Positions 26,909-34,405 of a DNA stretch of 64,000 nucleotides are shown piece by piece. The stretch is taken from positions 2,440,304 to 2,504,303 of the forward strand of contig NZ_LR733215.1 of assembly GCF_902506435.1 (NCBI RefSeq). The letters run 5' to 3'. The stretch comes from Nocardioides sp. AX2bis. GTDB lineage: Bacteria > Actinomycetota > Actinomycetes > Propionibacteriales > Nocardioidaceae. Below the pieces are notes generated by a model, which searched no databases, was not told where the DNA came from, and saw only the letters and a program-made list of their open reading frames with translations. Both the position numbers and the translations under genes were made by a program. Every line of letters begins with the position of its first letter. Positions within the stretch are counted from its first letter, which is position 1.

Positions 26909-29900
26909 TCACCTCGCGGTGGCCTTCCAGGAAGTTGCGGCCAGTTCATTGCCCGCCAGATCCGTGATGCCCGACCGCAGCTTCAGCACATAGACCTGTC
27001 CCACCCGCAGGTTGCGCTTCGGGTTCAACGAAGCTACCCACTTCGAGGTCGACAACGTCACCTTCCCCGCGACCGGGGTGCTCGTGCCCTTGCGGTAGAG
27101 CTGCATGGTCGCCGTTCGCACACCTGCGACCGGCTCACTGAAAGTCGCGACGAAGTTGGCCGCCCTCGCCGCAGACCTCACTGGTGTCTTGTCTATGACT
27201 GTCGGCCTGATCGTGTCTGGTTGCACCGTCGTGGTCGTGAAGGTGCGCCACTCGGTCGACCCCATCGTCTGTCGGTTCACGTCCAGGGCGGTGACCCGCC
27301 ACTCCCAGGAGCCGTCAGTGATCGTCTTAAGCGGCGCCCACATCAAGTTGCTGGTCAGCGGCAAGGTTTCAGTCACGCTGGAGGCTCCCACGGCACGACG
27401 TTCGAACTTGTAGGACGTGGCACCGTTGACGGCGGTCCAGGTGAACATCCCCTCGCGGCCATTCACGCTGGCTCCCGGACCCGGGCTGAGGAGCTGCGGC
27501 AGGCCACCGGTGACGGTGAAGTAACGCCACTCCGACCAAGCACCCTTTCTTCCGTCGACATCGACCCGGCGGACATGCCAGGCGTACGGCTGACTCGAGA
27601 CCGGGAGGGCCTTGGGTGAGGTGTACGCCACCTGCTTGCTGTTGACGGAAAACACCCTGTTAAGGGAAGACCCGGTGACGTCCGCATTGCTGTAGACCTC
27701 GAGGTCGTAGCTGGCCGCGAACTCGAGGGGCTTCCAGCTGAACGGCTGGGTGGAGGCGGCAGCAGAACCGTCCGCCGGACCGTCCAGGCTCACAGCGGGC
27801 GACTTCTTGGTGAACTTCCGGGCGTCGCTCCAGGTGAGCGAGTTTCCCGCTCCGTCCACGGGCTGAATCCGCCAGTAGAGATCCCCCTCGGGATAGGTCT
27901 TATTGAACGCGGTGTACGTCCGCTGATCCACCGTGACGTCGTCGATGACAGTGGTGAAGGCGGGGCTGGTGCCTACTTGCAGGCGGTAACCCCGGGCGGC
28001 CTGACTGGATTGTTCTGTGGTCGTGCCGTCCTGGAAAGCAGGATCCTGGTTAGTCAGTAAGTAGTCCCTCCAGGTGAAGGTGATGTCGTTCGCCTGGGTC
28101 GAGTTGTCGGCGGGGAGCAGCTGCTCCACCTTATTGGACTGCTTGTCGAAGCCGTGCGTGGCCAACGTGGGGTCGGCAGCGCAGACTCCTAACGCCTTGC
28201 ATGGCCGAATGAACCAGAAGTAGGCCTGGCCGGCTTGGCTGTCCGGCAAGGCGGCCAGGGGGTTCCATCGGGTGTTCTGGGTAGTGGGGATCTGGGACGG
28301 CGTGCCCTTGGACCCGTAAACCATGTTCGTGAACTCACGGTCTCGAGAGACGTAGATCATGTAGTAGCCGGCGTCCGGTACCGGTTCCCAGTCCAGCACC
28401 GGCGTTCCCCGCATGCCCTCGCACCTCGACGTGGTGTCCGAGGGACCGGAGAACGCGACCTTGCAAGGGGATCCTTGACCGTCCAGTCCGGATCCGTCCA
28501 GGGCGATCCTCTGACCTGAGACCGCGTCGAGCGCTCCCACGGTGAAGGCCGAGATACTTCCGCGTCCGAGGACCGCGCCCCTGCTGTCGAGCGCCACCAC
28601 GAACCAGTCGTAGACGCCCGCATTGAGATAGGTCTTGGCGGTGTCGCTAGCGGCGGGGTAGGCAAAGCTGTCTGGGAGCTGCGTGAAGGAGCCGCTGCCG
28701 GCGGTTCCCACATGAACCTGGTAGTAGGCCGCTGTGGGGAGAGGCTCCCAGGAGAGGGTGGGGAAGCGAGTGCTCGAGGAGTCATCGATCCCCGGCGACA
28801 GCGGGGTGAGCGGCACGGCCTCCGTCGTCGTGACCTCGCCACTAAGGAAGAACTTCTCACCCACGATCGGCACCTGCGAGGCGACGCCGTTGCGGTCGAC
28901 GGCGGCAACGGTCCACTCGAACGGACCCTTGGCCGGATCCAGTGGGTTGCGCCCGGAGAACGTCCAGGAAGTAGAAGCCGTGGTGATTGACCTCGAACCG
29001 CCAGACCAGGTCAGCTTCACGTCGTACTCGATCGCGTCCCGAGCGGGGCTCCACCGAAGGGTAGGAATGTCAACGGTCTCACCATCGACCGGAGACGTCT
29101 GGGTCACCGTTCCGGGGTCGTAACGGAACTGGTGGATGCTGGAATAGATCCCGTTGACCTCCGGCCTCCGCGGCCCGTCAAGCGCCTGCACTCTCCAAAA
29201 ATACGTGCGACCCGGTACCACCATGCAGTCGTCGCCATAGAAGCCGGCGTTGTATGTGGTCTCCGTGGTGAAGCAGGACTCGTAGGTAGTAGGCGAGAAA
29301 TTCGGGTCTCGTCCCACCTCAAGCCGATACCTCGAGGCGTGAGGCACGGGCGACCACTGGTAGTAGAAGTCATCACCGACCACCGCCGAGTCCTCCGGGT
29401 ACACCTGAGTGGGGGCATCCGGCCAGGCGCGGCGGAACTGACGCACCTGTACGCCGTCCTGTCCGGCAGGCTGCCCGCCGAGTACCCACTCCTCGGCCTT
29501 GCCGAAGATGTTGCGAGCACGCACTCTCCACCAGTACTGGTCGTTGTCGTAGGTGACCGGGTTGGAGTAGCTGGTGCCTTTGACCACGACTGTGTCGATC
29601 GGTGCGCTGAAGGAATCGTCGTCGTCTACCTGAAGGTCGTAGCTGATCGCCCCGGCGACCGGGGCCCAGTCGAACACCACGTCGTCGACCGTGGTGTCGG
29701 GATCGTTGACGGGGGATACGGACGTGTCCCTGACGACGGGCAGTGGCCCGATCTTGTAGTCCCGCTCCTCCGACCACAGTGTGTTCACCCCGGGGCCCAG
29801 GACGGCACGCACCCGCCACCAGTAGTTCCCGTTCTCCTGGGGATCAGGGACCACCAAGGACGTCGTCTGCGTGTCGTAGGTGGTCGTGCCGATCCAGTCG

Positions 29901-30403
29901 TTCTCGCCCCCGTCGATCTCGACTTGATATCCGGTTGCTTGGGGGAGCGGCTGCCACGTGAGCAGGGGCGGGTCGGCGGGCTGGCTGAGAATTGTGCCCG
30001 GGAGGGGAGTGACTGGGGCCGGACCGGCCTTGGAGGAGTTGGTGAAGGATGCCACCGACCAGTCACTGACCCCCGTTGAGTCGCTGCTCCGCACCCGCCA
30101 CCACGCCTCCCCGGTCTTGAGCGCGACAGTCGGCGTGGCCTGGAAGTTGGTCGTGGTGGCCTTGTAGACGGTGGTGTCGAAAGTCTCCGACACCGAGATC
30201 TCGATGTCGTAGCTGGTCGCACCAGCGACAGGCGTCCAGCGGAAAACCGGACTGTCCGAGACAGTGCCGCCGTTTGGGCTGAGTCCACTCGGTACTGCAG
30301 GCGCCGCAACCGCCGGAGGTCCGCCGAGCAGCAACAAACCCAGCACCATCGTCAGACACACCATGACGCCGCGTCGCAGGGATGTCCTTGTTGTGCAGCT
30401 CAC
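26909..30403 (-). CDS. Giant secreted FN3-repeat protein with C-terminal Ig-like domain
   Basis: About 1164 residues from the GTG at 30403; an earlier in-frame ATG at 30514 is possible. The chosen start gives a clean signal peptide: basic TSLRRG, a hydrophobic core, and a cut near PAVAAPAVPSG. About ten modules of 90-120 residues follow, each with a core like F.W.PV.GA..Y.LEV and a WWRVRA-type edge strand: fibronectin-III-like. The last ~100 residues resemble a bacterial Ig-like (Big_5) domain: FVATFSEPVAG...DLAGNELA. No sortase motif or C-terminal anchor is visible. Third codon positions hold visibly more A/T than in neighbouring genes. Placed between the tad operon and the flp pilin; a secreted adhesin or surface fibre is a fair guess, not proven. 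Confidence 0.8.
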   Translation of the reverse strand: MSCTTRTSLRRGVMVCLTMVLGLLLLGGPPAVAAPAVPSGLSPNGGTVSDSPVFRWTPVAGATSYDIEISVSETFDTTVYKATTTNFQATPTVALKTGEAWWRVRSSDSTGVSDWSVASFTNSSKAGPAPVTPLPGTILSQPADPPLLTWQPLPQATGYQVEIDGGENDWIGTTTYDTQTTSLVVPDPQENGNYWWRVRAVLGPGVNTLWSEERDYKIGPLPVVRDTSVSPVNDPDTTVDDVVFDWAPVAGAISYDLQVDDDDSFSAPIDTVVVKGTSYSNPVTYDNDQYWWRVRARNIFGKAEEWVLGGQPAGQDGVQVRQFRRAWPDAPTQVYPEDSAVVGDDFYYQWSPVPHASRYRLEVGRDPNFSPTTYESCFTTETTYNAGFYGDDCMVVPGRTYFWRVQALDGPRRPEVNGIYSSIHQFRYDPGTVTQTSPVDGETVDIPTLRWSPARDAIEYDVKLTWSGGSRSITTASTSWTFSGRNPLDPAKGPFEWTVAAVDRNGVASQVPIVGEKFFLSGEVTTTEAVPLTPLSPGIDDSSSTRFPTLSWEPLPTAAYYQVHVGTAGSGSFTQLPDSFAYPAASDTAKTYLNAGVYDWFVVALDSRGAVLGRGSISAFTVGALDAVSGQRIALDGSGLDGQGSPCKVAFSGPSDTTSRCEGMRGTPVLDWEPVPDAGYYMIYVSRDREFTNMVYGSKGTPSQIPTTQNTRWNPLAALPDSQAGQAYFWFIRPCKALGVCAADPTLATHGFDKQSNKVEQLLPADNSTQANDITFTWRDYLLTNQDPAFQDGTTTEQSSQAARGYRLQVGTSPAFTTVIDDVTVDQRTYTAFNKTYPEGDLYWRIQPVDGAGNSLTWSDARKFTKKSPAVSLDGPADGSAAASTQPFSWKPLEFAASYDLEVYSNADVTGSSLNRVFSVNSKQVAYTSPKALPVSSQPYAWHVRRVDVDGRKGAWSEWRYFTVTGGLPQLLSPGPGASVNGREGMFTWTAVNGATSYKFERRAVGASSVTETLPLTSNLMWAPLKTITDGSWEWRVTALDVNRQTMGSTEWRTFTTTTVQPDTIRPTVIDKTPVRSAARAANFVATFSEPVAGVRTATMQLYRKGTSTPVAGKVTLSTSKWVASLNPKRNLRVGQVYVLKLRSGITDLAGNELAATSWKATAR

Positions 30404-31164
30404 TAGCCCGCCTTCGGTCGGTGGCGACGTGCCACGGAACGGAGGGTATGGCGGACTCGAGGCGCTCACCGAAGAACGATCATTTCCGATGCACTGACGC
30501 GTGACCACACTCAAACACGTAGGCGTGCCGCGACTCGCAAACCGGCTCAGTCAGTTCTCGGTCTAGACCAAGAGGAGCATTGCGGCGGACAATCCTAGCG
30601 GGAGAACGCTGACTGCACTGCCGTCAACTGCACGCCGGGCACTTTCCAGGAACGGTCTCCGATGCTCGCGAACTCCCCAGCCCTGCGACATTGCCGACAT
30701 CGACGGGCTAGGCGTCAGTACGTGCGTCAGCACCACCGTTCACGGGCGGCTCACCAATTTCGAACTGCGCCACTGCCGGCGGGCGCGACGAGAGGCGCGC
30801 ATCCACAACACCAAGCCACCGGCCAGCGTCGCCTGCGACTACTCGACTTCTTCGCCCAGAACCAGACCTCATGCGCCGGCATCGCCCTAGACGCCACGGG
30901 TGAACGCTTGGAACGACTGGGGGTTGCGGCCTGGAGCCCATTCGCACATGTTCATAGGTCGGCGGCAAGGCACCAGGCCCGTTAGCGCGAGCCCCCTGGC
31001 GGATGTGCCATCGTCCGCCCTTCGTCCCGACCACGACGATCTAGTCAGAAAGGACTAGCTCGGCGTGTCCGATCGACGCTCAAGCCGGCATCGAACCGGG
31101 CCGAGACCTCTTCTGCGAGGTCACCCGCCCCGCATCCGACCTCCCCTCACCCGAAGGAACGACC
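30404..31164. other. Non-coding interval between the FN3 gene and flp
   Basis: 761 nt of lower-GC DNA. No reading frame looks coding; short open frames here show no recognisable family. Two small inverted repeats lie near the pilin gene: CTAGTC-N6-GACTAG (31041-31058) and GACCTC-N6-GAGGTC (31105-31122). They are possible regulator sites or leader hairpins for flp. The pilin promoter and the FN3 promoter must both be in this interval. Confidence 0.6.
31041..31122 (+). promoter_or_regulatory. Two palindromes upstream of the flp pilin
   Basis: CTAGTC-AGAAAG-GACTAG and GACCTC-TTCTGC-GAGGTC are two perfect 6-bp inverted repeats with 6-nt centres. They lie 106 and 42 nt before the pilin start. Dyads of this size suit a dimeric regulator such as the nearby LuxR-type protein, or a leader stem-loop. 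Function unproven. Confidence 0.4.
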
Positions 31165-31374
31165 ATGATCGACAAGCTGATCGCCCTCCTCGCCCACACC
31201 CGCCGCACGTCCGGTGAGCGCGGCGCCTCCGCCGTGGAGTACGGCCTGCTCGTGGCCGGCATCGCCGCCCTCGTGGTGGTCGCCGTGTTCGCTCTCGGCC
31301 CCCTCATCAACGAGGCCTTCACCGACACCTGCGACGAGATCGAGGGTTCCGGCACGATCGCGGCAACCTGCTGA
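31165..31374 (+). CDS. flp: Flp/Tad-type pilin
   Basis: 69 residues. Short basic leader, then the Flp signature RGASAVEYGLLVAGIAALVV with Glu-Tyr just after the processing site, and one hydrophobic helix (about residues 26-47). A short C-terminal part contains two cysteines, the second being the last residue. A prepilin peptidase would cut at Gly-Ala-Ser; no such peptidase gene is seen in the window. ATG preceded by GAAGGA. Followed by a very strong terminator, consistent with an abundant single-gene transcript. Confidence 0.93.
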   Translation: MIDKLIALLAHTRRTSGERGASAVEYGLLVAGIAALVVVAVFALGPLINEAFTDTCDEIEGSGTIAATC

Positions 31375-31387
31375 TTTCTTCTGGACT

Positions 31388-31422
31388 CGACGGCCCCCGC
31401 TCCCACGGAGCGGGGGCCGTCG
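31388..31422. terminator. Strong bidirectional hairpin after flp
   Basis: A perfect 16-bp stem (31388-31403 with 31407-31422; core GACGGCCCCCGCTC) with a 3-nt loop, 14 nt after the pilin stop and 16 nt before the end of the convergent peptidase gene. It can serve both strands. Confidence 0.9.
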
Positions 31423-31437
31423 GCGTACCCGGGTCTC

Positions 31438-32748
31438 TCAGCCCGCCAGCGAGTCCAACCGGTCGCGCCACGCATCGGTGAGGTCGGCCTCGTCCCACCC
31501 GAAGTCCGCCCGCAGCGCCTTCGTCACCGACTCACCGCGGTCGACGGCGTCGTACAGGTCCACCAGGGCCTCCTCGCCGCCGCGTTCGGCCAGCACCAGG
31601 CAGGCCACCCAGGCCGCCTCGTAGGTCGCCCCCAGGTGCGTCGCCCCGGTCGCGAACTCCGCCTGGCCGGGCAGCGCCCTCGGCAGTCCGTCCTCGCGGA
31701 CCTGCTCGACGACCTGGGCCGCGGTCGTCGACAGCGGGAGGTCGACGTCGCGCAGGGCGACGTAGTCGGCGAACCCCTCCAGCAGCCATAGCGGCAGCGC
31801 CCCGCTGCTGGGCGCGCGGGTGGCGACGTGCACGGCCTCGTGGCTCATCACGACCTGGGCGCCCTGCGCCTGCAGCTGCCCGTAGACGTCGGGGTTGAGG
31901 AACACGTGCACCGGTGAGCCGGCTGGTGCGCCGTCGACGGCGGCGGTGACGGCCGCGATCGCGCCGTACGTCCCGGGCTCGACACCCAGGGCGGCGTCCA
32001 GACCGGTCTCCCCGGCCGGCACCTCGATCACGAGCCGGCCGTCCCAGCCGGCCAGCACCCGCTCGACCACCGCGACCGCGCGCGCCGCCCGGGCGTCGTA
32101 CGCCTCCGCGTCGGGCCCGTCGGACGTGTCGGCGGCCTGGACCACCAGCGTGGTCGGTGACGAGGCGACCTCGACGGGTCCGGTGAGCCACACCGGGCTG
32201 CGCCCGGCCCCGGGGCCGGAGCCGTCCACCGGGGCGAGCGCGACCACCCGGGTGCCGTCCTCGTCGGTGACCAGGTCGACCGATGTCTCGGTGGAGGCGA
32301 CGTCGCGGTCGTACCCGGCGAAGCGCCAGGTCACCTCCACCCCCGCGCGCCAGCGGCCGTCGGCGTCGACCGGCGACGTCTCCTCGACGTAGCGCAGGTC
32401 GACGTCGGCGACGTCGAGCGCACGGGCGTTGGCGACGACGGCGTCCAGCCGCTCCTGGGCGGCCGGGTCGGCGCCGAGCCCGGCCACGGGCCCGGTGTCC
32501 CGGCGCTGGACCGCGCGCTCGACCTGCTCGACCGCCCGGGCCGCGGCAGCGCCGTCGGCCACGACCGGCGCCCCGCGCTCAGCCCCAGGAGGGACGGAGG
32601 AGCCGGCGACGTACCGGTCGGGGACCAGTGCGGCCCACGCCACGCCCCCGACGACCAGCACTAGGCACAGCACAAGGCCGGCCCTCCACCATCGTGGACG
32701 ACCGGCCTCGCGCCGAGGCGTGGCTGGCTCAGCCGGGGCGGACCGCAC
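31438..32748 (-). CDS. Membrane-anchored putative zinc metallopeptidase (HExxH)
   Basis: 436 residues from a GTG at 32748 that overlaps the NlpC/P60 gene by 20 nt; the start is uncertain. One N-terminal span (about residues 24-42), then an extracytoplasmic part. The motif MSHEAVHVATR (HExxH) is followed about 25 residues later by LLEGFADYVA, a glutamate placed as in gluzincins. The region between membrane and catalytic motif is a Val/Asp/Thr-rich beta domain. Likely a cell-surface peptidase; substrate unknown. Coupled to the cell-wall hydrolase upstream. Confidence 0.72.
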   Translation of the reverse strand: MRSAPAEPATPRREAGRPRWWRAGLVLCLVLVVGGVAWAALVPDRYVAGSSVPPGAERGAPVVADGAAAARAVEQVERAVQRRDTGPVAGLGADPAAQERLDAVVANARALDVADVDLRYVEETSPVDADGRWRAGVEVTWRFAGYDRDVASTETSVDLVTDEDGTRVVALAPVDGSGPGAGRSPVWLTGPVEVASSPTTLVVQAADTSDGPDAEAYDARAARAVAVVERVLAGWDGRLVIEVPAGETGLDAALGVEPGTYGAIAAVTAAVDGAPAGSPVHVFLNPDVYGQLQAQGAQVVMSHEAVHVATRAPSSGALPLWLLEGFADYVALRDVDLPLSTTAAQVVEQVREDGLPRALPGQAEFATGATHLGATYEAAWVACLVLAERGGEEALVDLYDAVDRGESVTKALRADFGWDEADLTDAWRDRLDSLAG

Positions 32749-33781
32749 CGGAGAACGGCATCGAGAAGACCGGGGCGACGGCGACGCCGGTGCCCGGGTT
32801 GGCCGCGTGCACGATCTGGCCGTTGCCGATGTACATGCCGACGTGGCTGACCGGGCTGTAGTAGAACACCAGGTCACCGGGCTGCAGGGCGGACGACGAC
32901 ACCGACGGGCCGGAGCTCATCTGGGCGCTGGAGGAGTGCGGCAGGCCGACGCCCGCGGCGCCCCACGCCATCATCGTCAGGCCCGAGCAGTCGAAGGCGT
33001 CGGGGCCAGCAGCGCCGTAGACGTAGGCGTCACCGACCTGCGACATGGCGTAGCTGACCGCGGCGGCGGCACCGCCGGAGGCGGGCACGCTCGCGGTGGG
33101 CGCCGCCTCCTCCTCCACCTCGGGCTCCGGGGTGATGGAACGCGAGACGGTGGCCTGCGCGCGGGCGGCCTCGGCGGCCTGCTCGGCGGCGAGCCGCTCG
33201 CGCTCCTCGGCCTCGAGGTCGGCCAGCAGCGCCTCGGCCTGCTCGACCTTGCCGTCGATGGTGTCCTTCTCGGCCTTCAGCCGCTGCTCGACGGCCTCGA
33301 CCTCGGTGGCGCGGGTCTCGGTGGCGCCGGCGCGCAGGTCGAGGGCCTTCAGCTCGGTGGCGTAGTCGGAGAACATGCCTTGCTGGAGCTGGTTGAACGC
33401 CGACATGGTGCTCATCTGCGAGACGAACGCCTGCGGGTCGTCGCTGACGACGACCTGGCCCATGGCCGAGAGGTTGTCGCCCTGCATCTGCTGCAGGACG
33501 GTGTCGCGGACCTGCTCGCGCACGGCCTCCAGACGACGGTCCTGGCGCTGCTGGTCGGACTCGAGGGAGTCGAGGTCGTCGGTGAGCTCGTCGAGCTCCA
33601 GACGGGCGTCGTTGTAGCGCTCGGAGGCGATCTCGGCCTCGTGGTAGAGGGTGTCGACGCGGGACTTCACCTCCTCGAGCGTCGGCTCCGCCGCGGCTGG
33701 CGAGGAGGACACCAGGCTGACGCCGGTGACGAGGGTGAGTCCGGTGAGGACACTGGCGAAACGTTTGCGACCGTGCTGCAC
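32729..33781 (-). CDS. NlpC/P60 peptidoglycan endopeptidase with coiled coil (RipA-like)
   Basis: 350 residues from the GTG at 33781; open frame upstream lies in a riboswitch. Signal peptide 1-31 (SLVSSSPAAA/EPTLEE). A long coiled coil (about 35-225) holds the enzyme inactive or docks it. The NlpC/P60 domain has Cys in FDCSGLTMMAW, His in VSHVGMYIGNG and a third residue in VHAANP. It cleaves D-Glu-DAP bonds. A c-di-AMP riboswitch in its leader fits control of wall hydrolysis by turgor signalling. A syntenic gene exists in mycobacteria beside the DEDDh nuclease gene. Confidence 0.92.
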   Translation of the reverse strand: MQHGRKRFASVLTGLTLVTGVSLVSSSPAAAEPTLEEVKSRVDTLYHEAEIASERYNDARLELDELTDDLDSLESDQQRQDRRLEAVREQVRDTVLQQMQGDNLSAMGQVVVSDDPQAFVSQMSTMSAFNQLQQGMFSDYATELKALDLRAGATETRATEVEAVEQRLKAEKDTIDGKVEQAEALLADLEAEERERLAAEQAAEAARAQATVSRSITPEPEVEEEAAPTASVPASGGAAAAVSYAMSQVGDAYVYGAAGPDAFDCSGLTMMAWGAAGVGLPHSSSAQMSSGPSVSSSALQPGDLVFYYSPVSHVGMYIGNGQIVHAANPGTGVAVAPVFSMPFSGAVRPG

Positions 33782-33801
33782 GAGCGGGCGGTCTCCCTTG
33801 G

Positions 33802-33943
33802 GAGTCGTGACGTCTACCAGGTGAGCTGACGGATTCGGGCACGACTTGGCCCTACCCCCGCCCGGCCGCACGCGGCCACGAGGGGGATTCACCCCAGGTG
33901 CTTGGTTCCCCGGCTCGCTCCCCGACGGATCGGTTCGCGACTC
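33802..33943 (-). ncRNA. c-di-AMP (ydaO/yuaA) riboswitch
   Basis: In the leader of the NlpC/P60 gene, read leftward. Hallmark segments in order: GGGGAACC, CCTGGGGTGAATCC, a variable G-C hairpin, GTAGGG, CCCGAATCCGTCAGCTCACC, then GGTAGACG. Closing stem GAGTCG (33943-33938) with CGACTC (33807-33802). These are the conserved blocks of the ydaO class, which in actinobacteria controls resuscitation factors and wall hydrolases. The 3' closing strand overlaps a CTCC-CAAG-GGAG hairpin that could hide the ribosome site, suggesting translational control; that last step is inference. Confidence 0.9.
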
Positions 33944-33999
33944 GACGCGGCGCCCGCCGCAGACCCTGGTGGTCGACGTCCTCGGGCACCTGAGCGGCC

Positions 34000-34028
34000 A
34001 CCCTAACCTCGGGCCCGCGACCCACCAA
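34000..34028 (-). promoter_or_regulatory. Promoter for the riboswitch-NlpC/P60 transcript
   Basis: TTGGTG (34028-34023), a 17-nt spacer and TAGGGT (34005-34000) on the leftward strand. Start of transcription would fall near 33993, giving a leader of about 210 nt that contains the whole riboswitch. Confidence 0.65.
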
Positions 34029-34064
34029 ACGCGTGTCCACCGGCGGGACGTTGGTCCTGCGGAG

Positions 34065-34271
34065 TCAGGCCGACTCGACCTCGGGACCGTCGACGGGCTG
34101 CACGAGCCGCAGCGGCGGCACCAGCCCGCCGGCGGCCAGCAGGTCGAGGGCGCGCCGCTCCTCGTCGTCGAAGGTCAGCTCGGGCGGCGGCCCGAGGAGC
34201 ACCGTCACCACGCAGTCGTGGCAGGCCAGTCCGCGGACCACGCAGGAGTCGCAGTCGATTCTCGTCGTCAT
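34065..34271 (-). CDS. Small conserved actinobacterial double-CxxC protein
   Basis: 68 residues from the ATG at 34271 (MTTRIDCDSCVVRGLACHDC). Two CxxC pairs, CDSC and CHDC, 12 residues apart look like a zinc- or Fe-S-binding knuckle. An acidic helix FDDEERRALDLLAAGGLVPP follows. I recall this IDCDSCVVRG family as widespread in actinobacteria without assigned function. Divergent from the DEDDh nuclease gene. Confidence 0.75.
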   Translation of the reverse strand: MTTRIDCDSCVVRGLACHDCVVTVLLGPPPELTFDDEERRALDLLAAGGLVPPLRLVQPVDGPEVESA

Positions 34272-34392
34272 GCGTCGAACGTCGCACCCGCCGCCGACAG
34301 CCCTCGCGCACCGACGCCGCATCGACCCCGCATCGACCCCGCGCGCCGACCGCCCACCGCGCGTCCTCCGCACCCCTGTCGGCGCCCCGTCC

Positions 34393-34398
34393 TAGCGT
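34393..34398 (+). promoter_or_regulatory. -10 box TAGCGT, leaderless start of nuclease gene
   Basis: TAGCGT ends 7 nt before the GTG at 34406, so transcription would begin at or next to the start codon. No Shine-Dalgarno is present. Confidence 0.55.
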
Positions 34399-34405
34399 CT
34401 CGACC

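Noticed and set aside
30662..30985. 107-codon open frame upstream of flp
   Set aside because: Composition is Arg/His-rich with no family likeness, no ribosome site and no codon bias typical of the genome; treated as non-coding.
31438..32877. Longer form of the HExxH protein starting at 32877
   Set aside because: The extra N-terminal residues are an out-of-frame reading of the NlpC/P60 domain; the GTG at 32748 directly precedes a normal membrane anchor.
33782..33892. Upstream ATG start for the NlpC/P60 protein
   Set aside because: That ATG and the following codons lie inside the c-di-AMP riboswitch; the GTG at 33781 gives a proper signal peptide.
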